A stretch of DNA of 43,264 bases from a virus, in IMG/VR virus record IMGVR_UViG_3300048590_000166, positions 1 to 43,264 of that record; one strand, 5' to 3'. The notes under the pieces were generated by a model. That model did not search any database, was not told the DNA's origin, and saw only the letters and a list, made by a program, of their open reading frames with translations. Position numbers and translations under genes: made by a program. Below are positions 7,867 to 17,028 of this stretch, piece after piece (positions within the stretch are counted from its first letter, which is position 1; the number at the start of each line of letters is the position of its first letter).

Positions 7867-8176
7867 TTTGGCGCAGGCGGCGCTTGAGAAGGCGATCCCG
7901 CGCGAAGACTGGCAGGACATCCATCATATCTTCCTGATCATCGAAGGCTCGGCGGTTGATGTGGTGGCGAAAGAAGACGCCGATGCGGAAGTGGCAGCGT
8001 TTGCGGCCTATTTCCGTGAGCGCGGCGCGAATGTAGCGGCCAATTTCGACCTGTTCACGCAGGTGGTCGGCGGCAAGGTGTACGGCGCGATCATCGACGC
8101 CTACCTGCAGACGCGCGACACGTCTATCGAAGATGCGGAGTTCGCGGAAAGGGCCGGCGACGACCCGGAAGCGTAA
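7778..8176 (+). CDS. Tail assembly chaperone (G-like protein)
   Basis: A 132-aa helical protein. AAGGA lies 8 bases before ATG 7778, so the start inside the previous gene is well supported. It occupies the position of lambda gpG, directly before the tape measure. Near its end the sequence GGAAAGGG (8146-8153) could let ribosomes slip back one base into the frame that continues to 8478, giving a longer G-T type fusion. Such fusions bind the tape measure and tube subunits in long-tailed phages. The ratio of the two products is usually conserved. Confidence 0.7.
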   Translation: MNLRDIARRADVLDGQLTLWLMPYLTLRNDLAQAALEKAIPREDWQDIHHIFLIIEGSAVDVVAKEDADAEVAAFAAYFRERGANVAANFDLFTQVVGGKVYGAIIDAYLQTRDTSIEDAEFAERAGDDPEA

Positions 8177-8202
8177 CGCGCCGCCAGCAGTACATCGACC
8201 AC

Positions 8203-8478
8203 GTGCGCGACCTCTGGCGGCGCGACGTCGAGGAACAGTTCAAGGCCGCGGCGCAGGAACTGACGCTCGAACTACCCAACATCGCGGCAATCCGCACCGA
8301 CATCAAACTGCTGCGGACGTGCTACATGCTGTGGGAGATGTCCGGCTTTAAGCACATCCCGAACCCGCTGGACGTCCTGAAGCTGCCGGCGCATTACGTG
8401 CAAGACCTGTTTCGCTGGCATCAAGGCTTGAAATTCACCGAAGATTACCCGAAGCGCCCCGACTACCTGAAAGAATAG
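8203..8478 (+). CDS. Tail assembly chaperone extension (T-like), probably made by -1 frameshift
   Basis: A 91-aa stretch if started at GTG 8203, but no SD precedes that codon. The same frame is open upstream through at least 8071, overlapping the end of the G-like gene. Relative to that gene it lies in the -1 frame. In the overlap it reads RRQQYIDHVRDLWRRDVEEQF, which looks like natural protein rather than antisense noise. I therefore read it as the C-terminal half of a frameshift fusion, as in lambda gpGT. The family-typical slippery heptamer is absent; GGAAAGGG at 8146-8153 is the only candidate I see. The tape measure starts 3 bases after its stop. Confidence 0.65.
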   Translation: MRDLWRRDVEEQFKAAAQELTLELPNIAAIRTDIKLLRTCYMLWEMSGFKHIPNPLDVLKLPAHYVQDLFRWHQGLKFTEDYPKRPDYLKE

Positions 8479-8481
8479 ACG

Positions 8482-11094
8482 ATGAGCAAGCGTGTCGCTG
8501 AGACAATCTTAAAGTACACGGTCGATCATCCGTCGGTAGCGGCGACCAAGCGGGCGATTGCCGATCTCAAGGGTGAGCAGGACAAGCTGGCGGCGAACCT
8601 CGGCGGCTTCGGCGCGGGGACGCAGGCCGACGTCAATGCCGTGCGGCTGCGCTTCAAGTACATGCGCGACGAGATTAACGACGCCAGCGCCGACATTGAA
8701 AAGATGCGCTCGGAACTGGAAAGCGTCGGCACCGCTGGACGACGCGCGGGCGACGGCATCGAAGACCTGCGTGCGGAACTGCTCAAGACGCAGCGGACGG
8801 CCCGTGAGGGCTTGAACGTCGAAGCGCTGCGGAATGAACTCCTGCAGGCACAGTCCGTCAGTCCGATCACGAGCGCAGCCGGCACGGGCGGCACGTCGTC
8901 ATTGAACCGCTTCGGCTCGAACCTGCAGCGCTTCGGCTACAACCTGCGGGCGCTGCCTGCCATCGGCCCATCGGAGCCGATTGCGCGCATCTCGCAAAGC
9001 GTCGGCGCGGGACTTGCCAAAACGTCGGCGTCGCTGGCGTCGGTCGGCGCTGCCGCCGGTATTGCGGGCGTGGCGCTGATAGCGGTCGCAATTGCTTGGG
9101 CAAAATTCAATGAAGGCCTAGAAGAAGGCAGGCGGCGATTAGCCGCTGCACTCACGGCGCAGCAGAACTACTACGATGCACTTGCAAGTATGACCACCGA
9201 GCAGGTGAATGAGCAGGTTCAAGCGCTCGAACGTCAACAGGAAGTCATGGCGCGACAGGTCGAGGAAGCGCGAAATGCACTTGAAGCGGCGTTCGCGCAA
9301 TCCGCAGCCAATTTAAGCGATCCGCTTGCGCGCTTGCTCGACAATCAGCTTCCGGTCGCTCAATTGCGCGAAAACCTTGAGAACCTACAAAAAGAATACT
9401 CAGCAAATTCCGACACGCTCGAACGTTTAACGCAGGGCTTGGCGAATAATGAGTTTGCGACCAACGACGCCGAGGCCGCTGAACGCGCCCTGACAGCGGC
9501 ACGCGCCGCTGGCGCACGGGCGGCAGGTGAGCGCGCACGCGGCGACAGCGCCGAGAACCGCGAGTTTATCCAACTCACGCAGCAGCAGGCGCAGGAGCGC
9601 GTCGCGTCGCTACGGGCGGAGGGTGAAGACATCCGCGCAGGCATGGCCGCGCTGATTGCGCCCTATAACACCACGCTTGACCAGTTCCGCGCCAATATGG
9701 ACGCCTTCATTGCGGACGGAGCAAGTCTGGCCGAAGCCGCGCGGCAGGCGCTGGAAATCTTCGGCGTGCCGCCGGAGGTGATTGACACCTTCGATCAGTA
9801 CCGCGCGCAGTTGAACGGCACGGAAGACGACCTGTACCGCCTGATCAGCAAGTACATCCCGCTGATCGAAGCGCGCGAACGCGAAGAACAAGCGATTGCC
9901 GCGATCATCGCCGGCATCGACCAGCGCATCGCGGGTGAGATCGAAACGTCGCGACTGCTGCGCGAAGGCACGACCGAGCAGATTGACAGCCGTGTGACCG
10001 CGCTCAATGACGAGCGCGCGGCGATCCTTGCCAACCTGCCGGCGCTGAAGCAGCAGGCGCAGCTCTCGGACGCCGGACGCGACGCGCTCATTCAGTATCA
10101 GGCGCGGCTGGCCGAGGTGAATGACGAACTGCGCCGGCTCGAAGGCGTGCGGCCTGATGTCGCCATCCGTCAATTCAAGACGGCATCGGCGGAACTGTCT
10201 CAATCCTTGCGCGAAGACGTCGCCAAGATCAACAGCGACCGCGACAAGAAGATCGCGGACATCCGCGCCGACCTCGCGGCGAAAGAACTCGAAGCCGAGC
10301 GCACGCGCGCTGAAGCGCTGACCGAGGCACGCGACGAGGCGCAGGCTGAGCGCGAAGATCAGGAAGCGCAGCACCAGGACAACCTACGGCGCATCATCAC
10401 GCGCGCTAATACGACGATTGCCAACGCGGTAGCGAACCGCGACGCGCTGGCCGCGTTCATGGCAGCGCAGCAGCGCGACGAGGAACTGGCCGAAGAACAG
10501 AAGGCCAATGCCAAGCGCGTCAAGGAAATCCAGAAGCGCGAAGGCGAACAGCTCAAGGTCATCGAGAAGCGCTACAGCGACCAACTGCGGACGGCACAGC
10601 AGGCGGCGCAGCGGGCGATCACGCTCGAAGTGCAGAAGGCGCAGGCCGAGATCGCGCTGCGTGGACAGGCGTACAACGCCGAACTGCAGCAGCTTCAATC
10701 GGCGCTGTTCGCACAGTACGGGCTTCAGAACCAGTTCTGGGCCGCAACCTACAACCTCGCGGCGCGCACCGTCGCCAGCATCGCCGGCATCCAAGTGCAG
10801 GCCGCACGCACGACGCAGCTTGCCAACCTGTACACGCAGCCGAACATCAAGAAGTACGCCAGCGGCGGCTATCCGTCCGTTGGGCAAACGGTGCTAGTCG
10901 GTGAGAACGGGCCGGAACTCGCGCGCTTCATGTCTCCGGCGCGTATCTACTCGAACGAACAATCCCGCGCGCTGGCAGGCGGCGGCATCATCATCAACAT
11001 TCCCGTCACGGCGGGCATGAGCGCAAACCAGATCGTGCAGGCAGTTGATGCGCGGCTGCTCGACACGTTGAAGAAGGCAGGGGTGCCGGCATGA
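8482..11094 (+). CDS. Tape measure protein
   Basis: An 870-aa protein and the second longest in the genome. Long coiled-coil stretches occupy residues about 10-130, 215-330 and 520-720 (repeated Glu/Arg/Ala/Gln heptads). A hydrophobic Ala/Gly/Val segment near residues 185-210 could insert into the host membrane. The C-terminus (residues 790-870) has a GGYPSVGQTVLVGENGPELARF segment, the signature seen at the end of many siphovirus tape measures. By the usual rule of about 0.15 nm per residue the tail would be around 130 nm. No peptidase or muramidase motif is visible. It overlaps the next gene by 4 bases (ATGA). Confidence 0.92.
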   Translation: MSKRVAETILKYTVDHPSVAATKRAIADLKGEQDKLAANLGGFGAGTQADVNAVRLRFKYMRDEINDASADIEKMRSELESVGTAGRRAGDGIEDLRAELLKTQRTAREGLNVEALRNELLQAQSVSPITSAAGTGGTSSLNRFGSNLQRFGYNLRALPAIGPSEPIARISQSVGAGLAKTSASLASVGAAAGIAGVALIAVAIAWAKFNEGLEEGRRRLAAALTAQQNYYDALASMTTEQVNEQVQALERQQEVMARQVEEARNALEAAFAQSAANLSDPLARLLDNQLPVAQLRENLENLQKEYSANSDTLERLTQGLANNEFATNDAEAAERALTAARAAGARAAGERARGDSAENREFIQLTQQQAQERVASLRAEGEDIRAGMAALIAPYNTTLDQFRANMDAFIADGASLAEAARQALEIFGVPPEVIDTFDQYRAQLNGTEDDLYRLISKYIPLIEAREREEQAIAAIIAGIDQRIAGEIETSRLLREGTTEQIDSRVTALNDERAAILANLPALKQQAQLSDAGRDALIQYQARLAEVNDELRRLEGVRPDVAIRQFKTASAELSQSLREDVAKINSDRDKKIADIRADLAAKELEAERTRAEALTEARDEAQAEREDQEAQHQDNLRRIITRANTTIANAVANRDALAAFMAAQQRDEELAEEQKANAKRVKEIQKREGEQLKVIEKRYSDQLRTAQQAAQRAITLEVQKAQAEIALRGQAYNAELQQLQSALFAQYGLQNQFWAATYNLAARTVASIAGIQVQAARTTQLANLYTQPNIKKYASGGYPSVGQTVLVGENGPELARFMSPARIYSNEQSRALAGGGIIINIPVTAGMSANQIVQAVDARLLDTLKKAGVPA

Positions 11095-11777
11095 CCAACG
11101 CTTACTTCGCAATCGGCACGACGCTGGCAAACATGGCGAACGTGGAAACATGGATCGACGTGCCGCCGAACATCTTGGAGAACGGGCCGGCCCCACTGTT
11201 GGGCGGCACGCTGACGACGCTTGCCAGCGGCGCGACACGGCGCGACGGCTTCGCGTCGCATACCTGGACGCTCGACGTGGAATCACGCGCGCAGTATGAC
11301 GCCTTTATCCTGAACGCGACCGGCGCGCACTACACGGCGCAGTCGCGCGGCGTGTACATCTCGACCATCGACGAGACGGGGCATTACAGCCCGTTCTTCG
11401 CCTACATCAGCCGGCCCTACCCGCGTGAAAGCGTGCGCGTGACGGTCGGCGGCTGGCTGCGCGAGATCGGCGTGTTGTTCACCAACCTGCAATTACAGAG
11501 CGTGACCAAGACGAGCGCCTACACGATCACGACCGCTGACCGTCTGACCTATGTGGACACGACGGGCGGCAACGTGACCGTGACCCTGCCGGCTGCGGCA
11601 ACTGTGACGGCCAATACCGTCTACAGCGTGCAGAAGACGGCGGCGGGCAATACGGTGACGGTGGACGGTTCGGGCGCGGAAACCATCGACGGCAGCGCGA
11701 ACGCCAGCCTGACGAGCCTCTACAGCCGCCTTGACCTGATTTCGACAGGAAGCGCATGGGTGAGCATCAATGCCTGA
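11091..11777 (+). CDS. Distal tail protein with C-terminal beta module
   Basis: A 228-aa protein coupled to the tape measure by an ATGA overlap. Residues 1-135 (Trp- and Tyr-containing strands, with a FFAYISRPYPRE region) fit a distal tail protein (Dit-like) linking tube and tip. Residues about 140-228 form a second beta-sandwich-like module with DTTGGNVTVTLPAAA and ending in GSAWVSINA, a type found repeatedly in phage tail and fibre proteins. It resembles the C-terminal module of the protein ending at 4747. Such added modules often bind sugars or stabilise trimers. Confidence 0.65.
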   Translation: MTNAYFAIGTTLANMANVETWIDVPPNILENGPAPLLGGTLTTLASGATRRDGFASHTWTLDVESRAQYDAFILNATGAHYTAQSRGVYISTIDETGHYSPFFAYISRPYPRESVRVTVGGWLREIGVLFTNLQLQSVTKTSAYTITTADRLTYVDTTGGNVTVTLPAAATVTANTVYSVQKTAAGNTVTVDGSGAETIDGSANASLTSLYSRLDLISTGSAWVSINA

Positions 11778-14700
11778 TCAGTCCGCAAATCTGGCGGCGC
11801 TGCGTGCGTCCAATCACGCGCTGCGCGCCTATCTCTCCGTGTATAGCGGTGCTGAAGTCTTCAGCGCGACGGTGGACAACACGCCGGCAGATCAAGCTAA
11901 GACGCTGGTCGTAACGACCGTCAGCGGCGATTCTGCCGACGTCAAAGCCGGCTACCGCGTGGACATCTACAGCAGCGGCGGCGACTTCAAGGGCCGCACG
12001 CGCGTGCGCTACGCTGGCACGATCAGCGCGACCGCGCTCCCGATCCGCGAACACAGCGCCGGCGTCGCCAAGATCGTCAGCGGTGATGTGGTGCGCGTCT
12101 ATGCCGACGTGCGTTTGAGCGATAAGCTGGTGAGCGCGTCGCTCGACTTCGCGCCCGACGACCTCGCCTACAGCGATCAGGGCAGCAACCCGCCGCCAAT
12201 CGCTTGCAGCGGTGGTGCGTGGGCCGGCTGGGACGACATGACGCCGATTGCCTTCACCGGCAGCGCGTCGGATTACGTCGACCCCGACAGCAACGGGCCG
12301 CTGTCTCATGCGTGGTCATTCCCTGCAGGGCTGACCGCCGATGATGATGACGTCGCGGACGTGAACGTGACCGCCGCCGACGCGGGCGAATACCTGGTCG
12401 CGCATACCGTGACCGACGATGACAACTCTAAATCAACGGTGCAGTACGTGCCGCTGATCGTCCATGACGCGGCTAATCCGCCCTACGAGATCGTGGTCGA
12501 GGACGTCGGCGGCGACGAAGAAAACGGCCACAGCTTCAGCGTGCGTGTGTTTGACGATGCCGCGCTGACCGACATCCCTGATGGCGCGTTCTGCGTGCTG
12601 TGGGTGGAACAGTGGGTCAACGGGACGCGGCAGGCGTTCGGCGCGAAAAGCGCGGGGCGCAGCCACATCCTCGGCGTCGGCTACATCCGGCGCGAGGAAG
12701 GTTCGTTTGATGCCGACAGCGGCGTGGAAGGGCTGCGCTTTGAAGTCGTGTCCCCGATGGCGAGGCTGGCGGAACTGGTCGGCTACTCGAAGGTGATGAC
12801 GAGCGAAGCGACGCCCGACTCGTGGGACGATGTCAAAACGCTCTCGACCGAGCGCGGCATCCGGCAGTTGTGGCAGTTCTACGGCAACGCGACCGAGGCC
12901 GGCTTCGACCTCGTGACCGACGCGAGTTACGTCAGCTACACGTACCCGCAGTTCTTCATTCAAAAGTCGAACCCGCTGGCGCAGATGCGCGAACTAGCGG
13001 ACGGCACCGACGCGCGCATCACGTGCGACCGCACGGGCCGCTTCAGCCTGCACACCAAGCCGGAGTTACTCGCGGTCGGTTCACGCGCCGCAGCGACCAC
13101 GACGATCACACTGACCACAGCGGACATCATCGACTGGCAGTACACGCGGGAGCATTGGCGACCCGTCGAACTGCTGGAAGCGCGCGGCTTCACCGGCGGC
13201 AGCACCGCGACGCCGATGTTTAGCCGCTGGCCGGGCCTCGCGCCTGGTCAGGGCAATCAGAGCGTGACGGTCGAACGCCTGATCGCGGCTTCGCAGACGA
13301 ACCTCAACGAACGCTGTGGACGGCGCGGCGCGGCTGCGGACGGCATCTACACCGACGCGAACGGCCTGCTGCAGACGGCGCTCGACCTTGAACTCACGCT
13401 GCCCGGCAGCTACCACGTCGCGGACTTCTACGACGAGTACATCGCGGTCAGCCTGACGACGGCGCTGCGCGGGCTTGACTTGAGCGATCAACTGTTCGTG
13501 CTGCGCTCCAGCCGGCTCGAACTGGCCGACGACGGCAGCGCGCAGTGTGTCTGGACTCTGCGGACGGCGACCAACGGCGCAGCAGGCGTGACGTACATCC
13601 CACCGAGCGACCCGACGAGCGACTACGAGTTCAACCTCGACTTCTACCTGCCAACGTTCAGTTACGAGACGCCGGGCGTGAGTTCGCTGCTCACGCCGCC
13701 GCCGGGAGCAATCCCGCTGAAGATGCTGTTGCAAGCGCCGGACGCCGGCTACTTCTCGCGCTCGACGCTGTTTGACTTTACGACCGGCACGGCGAACTTC
13801 GAGAACATCGGCGCGGACATCACCGGCACGCAGTATGACGGCGCGCCCGACCGTTTCGACTATGCGCGGCGCTTTGTCATGAGCGCCGACGGCCTATGGA
13901 AATGCGACGATGTGTGGGGTGGCAGCGCAGCGTTCTCGGTGCTGGCAAGTCCGACCGACATCTTCAGCGATGCCAATATCTCGCGCGGTCGCATCCAGAC
14001 CAGCATCAACAAGAAGGGTTACATCGCGGTCAGCAGCGGGGACAAGTTCGCCTGCTCATTCGACAACGGCGCAACGTGGAACGTGACCGATTTCGTGAGC
14101 TACTACACCGGCATCAGCGATCACGGCGTGAGTTCGTTCGTCATCAGCCAGCGCAACAGCAGCGCGGCCAATAACGGCTACCTGTACCTGGCGTACAAGG
14201 CGCAGGGGCAGCGTTTCGGCCTGCCCAACGATCCGGTCATCTGGCGACTGTTCAAGTCTACGGATTGGGGACTAACTTGGACGCTGCTGCCGAACCTGAA
14301 CTACTCGAACGTGTTCGGCAACTTCCAGTGTTACATGCACATCCCCTACACACGACCGGGTGGCGCTGCAAACGCCAATGACGCCAATCAGGTGCTGTGG
14401 TGGCACTTCAGCGAAGGCGACGCTGGGCCGGTTACGACCTCTTGGATGAGCATCAACGGCGGCAGCACATCGGCCTATTCGCGCGCTTACGGTGCGGGGC
14501 TATCCCGGCCGCGCATCCCTGTCGGCGCGCAGGCGAGTTATACGAATGACGGCGGCTATGGCTTCATGGTGGTCGGCAACAACACCTACACCAACATCGC
14601 CAGCACATCGGACGGGTGGGTATCCATGCTGACCGGCGCTGGAACATCGGACGCCGACCTGCAACTGATTCCCTTCCCACTGACCGTAAACCCGACCTAT

Positions 14701-14865
14701 CAAGGCGTCAACGGCTGGGGAACGTCCCCCGACATCGCGCTCTGGTGGGGGGACAACATCGTGCGCTGGACGACCAATCGCGGCGCAGCTTGGGCGCAAG
14801 TGACCGCGCCGCATAACGTGCTGATTGGTGAGTTTGACTTGACGGATTGGATACCAAAGACGTGA
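11770..14865 (+). CDS. Tail tip/hub protein with PKD-like and BNR-like regions
   Basis: A 1031-aa protein, the largest in the genome, following the distal tail gene as a tail hub (Tal-like) normally does. Residues about 135-235 are an immunoglobulin-like PKD-type domain (FTGSASDYVDPDSNGPLSHAW, then ADAGEYLVAHTVTDDD). The middle (about 300-640) holds the hub-like part, with the ARLAELVGYSKVM helix. The C-terminal 380 residues contain Asp-box/BNR-like motifs: SFDNGATW, STDWGLTW and a degenerate TTNRGAAW. Such motifs mark sialidase-type beta-propellers. I see no catalytic Arg triad that I can assign, so it is probably a carbohydrate-binding propeller at the tail tip. Confidence 0.75.
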   Translation: MPDQSANLAALRASNHALRAYLSVYSGAEVFSATVDNTPADQAKTLVVTTVSGDSADVKAGYRVDIYSSGGDFKGRTRVRYAGTISATALPIREHSAGVAKIVSGDVVRVYADVRLSDKLVSASLDFAPDDLAYSDQGSNPPPIACSGGAWAGWDDMTPIAFTGSASDYVDPDSNGPLSHAWSFPAGLTADDDDVADVNVTAADAGEYLVAHTVTDDDNSKSTVQYVPLIVHDAANPPYEIVVEDVGGDEENGHSFSVRVFDDAALTDIPDGAFCVLWVEQWVNGTRQAFGAKSAGRSHILGVGYIRREEGSFDADSGVEGLRFEVVSPMARLAELVGYSKVMTSEATPDSWDDVKTLSTERGIRQLWQFYGNATEAGFDLVTDASYVSYTYPQFFIQKSNPLAQMRELADGTDARITCDRTGRFSLHTKPELLAVGSRAAATTTITLTTADIIDWQYTREHWRPVELLEARGFTGGSTATPMFSRWPGLAPGQGNQSVTVERLIAASQTNLNERCGRRGAAADGIYTDANGLLQTALDLELTLPGSYHVADFYDEYIAVSLTTALRGLDLSDQLFVLRSSRLELADDGSAQCVWTLRTATNGAAGVTYIPPSDPTSDYEFNLDFYLPTFSYETPGVSSLLTPPPGAIPLKMLLQAPDAGYFSRSTLFDFTTGTANFENIGADITGTQYDGAPDRFDYARRFVMSADGLWKCDDVWGGSAAFSVLASPTDIFSDANISRGRIQTSINKKGYIAVSSGDKFACSFDNGATWNVTDFVSYYTGISDHGVSSFVISQRNSSAANNGYLYLAYKAQGQRFGLPNDPVIWRLFKSTDWGLTWTLLPNLNYSNVFGNFQCYMHIPYTRPGGAANANDANQVLWWHFSEGDAGPVTTSWMSINGGSTSAYSRAYGAGLSRPRIPVGAQASYTNDGGYGFMVVGNNTYTNIASTSDGWVSMLTGAGTSDADLQLIPFPLTVNPTYQGVNGWGTSPDIALWWGDNIVRWTTNRGAAWAQVTAPHNVLIGEFDLTDWIPKT

Positions 14866-16280
14866 CATCACAAGCCGAAGTCATTCGCGCGCTGCGCGAG
14901 TTCGCACATGCCGAGGTCTTCAAGGGCTGGCGCAAGATGCTGACCGGACGCCGCACCGCGACCAACACGATCACCCTCGCGGGTGCGCCTGCCGGTAAGA
15001 CGTGGGTGCGCGCCCATGACGCCAGCCGTGAGCAGACAGCGGTGTGGGGCTTCGTCGGCATCCCGAACGTGACGGTCTACGTCGCGCCGGGCGTCGATGG
15101 TGACAACCGCATCATGGCGATTGACTACGCCGAGAGCGTACAGTCGCACGGCAGCAAAGTTGTTCTCGCACAGCAGCCGCCGCTTGACGGCAACCTGAAC
15201 ACGGTGATCGTCGCGGGGCGCAACATCCTCCCCGGTCGCGTCCGTCCCTACGCCGACAGCGGCTCGATGCTCGTCTACATTGAACCCTTTGCCCACCACG
15301 AAGGCCGCTACGCCGGCGGCACAATTGACCTGACGAGCGACATCCCCGCGACGGCGGGAACCTGCGCGTGGGTCGCGGTCGCGCTCGACCCCGCCACGGA
15401 CACGCTCTACAGCTACGCGGGAAGCGAGAGTTACGACGTGCCAGCGAACTTGGACGAAGCCGACGCGCACGCGATCAGCATCCCTGACGGCTATATTCCG
15501 CTGGCGGCGGTGGTGCTTGAAGAAGGCATGACCGAGATCACAGCGGCAACGCGGATTGTCGATCTGCGTCCGCACTTCTACGCCCGCGGCTACCCCGCAC
15601 TCGATAGCCTCGCCAACGTGGACACAACGGGCAAAGCCGACGGCAGCGCGCTGGTTTGGGATGCCGGCAACAGTCAGTGGGAGATCGGCGTCGTCAGTGG
15701 CACGAGCGAAGTCGCGGTATCCGCCAATGACACCACGCCGGACTACCTTGACGCGAAACTCGTCGCCGGTACGGGGATCACGCTCACCGAGAATAACGAC
15801 GGCGGCAACGAAACGCTGACGATTACCTACAACGGCAGCGCCCCGTCATCGGACTACATCCTGATCCGCGACGAGAAATCCAGCGGCACGACCGGCGGCA
15901 CATTCACAACCGGCGCTTGGCAGACGCGCGATCTCAATACCGAAGTCACCGACGCCGGGGGCCACGCCAGCATCAGCAGCAATCAAATCACGCTGGCCGC
16001 GGGGACATACCAATGCCGGATCGCGTGTCCGGCCTATGCCGTCAACACCAACCAGGCGCGGCTGTATGACATCACCAACTCGGCAGAACTCGTCCTCGGC
16101 CAAAACACCTACGGCACGACCGGCAACGGCTCAACGGCGCTCGTGGTCGGGGAGTTTACCCTTGCCGGCTCAACCGTCGTTGAGGTGCAGCATCGGTGTT
16201 CATACACTGGCAGTTACGGCGTGGCCGGCAGTTGGGGGACGGAAGTGTACACGGTTGCTGAGTTCTGGAAAGTCGGTTAG
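14862..16280 (+). CDS. Tail fibre/receptor-binding protein with C1q-like end
   Basis: A 472-aa protein. GTG 14862 forms a GTGA overlap with the preceding stop and is preferred over TTG 14847, which would add 5 residues. Residues 1-250 look like a virion-attachment region including a VDLRPHFY stretch. Residues about 255-325 are linker (KADGSALVWDAGNSQWE, LVAGTGITLTENNDGGNETLTI), a short fibre repeat style common in baseplate-attached fibres. The last 135 residues form a jelly-roll-like domain (GTFTTGAWQTRDLN... ISLAAGTYQC-like strands ... VAEFWKVG), the C1q/TNF-like fold used as trimeric receptor-binding heads in several phages. Confidence 0.7.
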   Translation: MTSQAEVIRALREFAHAEVFKGWRKMLTGRRTATNTITLAGAPAGKTWVRAHDASREQTAVWGFVGIPNVTVYVAPGVDGDNRIMAIDYAESVQSHGSKVVLAQQPPLDGNLNTVIVAGRNILPGRVRPYADSGSMLVYIEPFAHHEGRYAGGTIDLTSDIPATAGTCAWVAVALDPATDTLYSYAGSESYDVPANLDEADAHAISIPDGYIPLAAVVLEEGMTEITAATRIVDLRPHFYARGYPALDSLANVDTTGKADGSALVWDAGNSQWEIGVVSGTSEVAVSANDTTPDYLDAKLVAGTGITLTENNDGGNETLTITYNGSAPSSDYILIRDEKSSGTTGGTFTTGAWQTRDLNTEVTDAGGHASISSNQITLAAGTYQCRIACPAYAVNTNQARLYDITNSAELVLGQNTYGTTGNGSTALVVGEFTLAGSTVVEVQHRCSYTGSYGVAGSWGTEVYTVAEFWKVG

Positions 16281-16340
16281 CGCAGCCTGTTTTACATGAC
16301 GCATAAGGACGATTATCCGACATCTACGAAAGGGAGGGAC

Positions 16341-16418
16341 ATGCGCGTTACATCGCACAACACAACGCCGCTTGAGAACGCGCGGAGAGAGAAGCGGGGC
16401 CAATGGAGCCGACGCTAG
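16341..16418 (+). CDS. Possible 25-aa leader peptide
   Basis: A short frame of 25 codons, highly basic (9 Arg/Lys/His residues in the peptide). Its ATG follows a very strong AGGGAGG SD at 16332-16338, which is better than the SD of the following gene. Its stop (16416-16418) overlaps the start of the next gene by 16 bases, so its main role may be to deliver ribosomes to that start. It could also be a false positive: the evidence is only the SD and the overlap. Confidence 0.35.
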   Translation: MRVTSHNTTPLENARREKRGQWSRR

Positions 16419-17014
16419 AGACCCTTGCCCAAACATGGCCGCTGTGGGTGGCTTTTGTCGCGCTGCAATTGGTGCTGCGCGTCATTGACTCGCGTAAGAA
16501 CACCGAGCGCGCGCAGACGCTGATTAACAGCGCCTACACCAAGCAGGAAGCGCGGATTGACGCCTTGACGCGCGAACTCAGCTTGGCGACGGTGCGCGCG
16601 AAAGAATCCGACGCGATTGCTCACGAAATGGCGCAGCGCCTGAACGCGCTGTCGGAAGAACTCGACTGCGAACGCAAGGCGCGCGAGGCGCAGGCGGCGG
16701 AGGTGAAATCCCTGAAGACGCAGGTCGCAACGTTGGAAGCCGCTGTCAAAGCGCACGACAAAGACAAGCAGGCGGCGGAAGCCGAGAGGGACGCCGCAAC
16801 GAAGAAGAACACGGAACTCGAAGTTGCGCTCGGCGCAGCGCAGGCACGCATTGGGGAACTCGAAAAGCGCGTGCAGCACCTTGAAGCGCTGGTGGAAGCG
16901 AAGGACAAGGCGCTCGAACTGGTGGCGGACAAGATCGGCGCGGCGATTGAGCGCGTCGTCAAGCCGGCGGTGGATGGCACAGCACCCACCGCGCCCGAAC
17001 CTGCAGGGTCATAG
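16403..17014 (+). CDS. Membrane-anchored coiled-coil protein
   Basis: A 203-aa protein with one N-terminal hydrophobic segment (residues 11-27, WPLWVAFVALQLVLRVI) followed by about 150 residues of uninterrupted coiled coil (Glu/Lys/Ala heptads, residues 35-180) and a Pro/Ala tail. It would sit in the host membrane with a long rod on one side. It lies between two tail-fibre genes, upstream of the lysis gene. A role in lysis (spanin-like in a monoderm-independent sense) or in virion assembly is possible, but no family is recognised. Its start has only a weak SD and probably relies on coupling. Confidence 0.6.
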   Translation: MEPTLETLAQTWPLWVAFVALQLVLRVIDSRKNTERAQTLINSAYTKQEARIDALTRELSLATVRAKESDAIAHEMAQRLNALSEELDCERKAREAQAAEVKSLKTQVATLEAAVKAHDKDKQAAEAERDAATKKNTELEVALGAAQARIGELEKRVQHLEALVEAKDKALELVADKIGAAIERVVKPAVDGTAPTAPEPAGS

Positions 17015-17028
17015 AAGGGGAATAGCAA

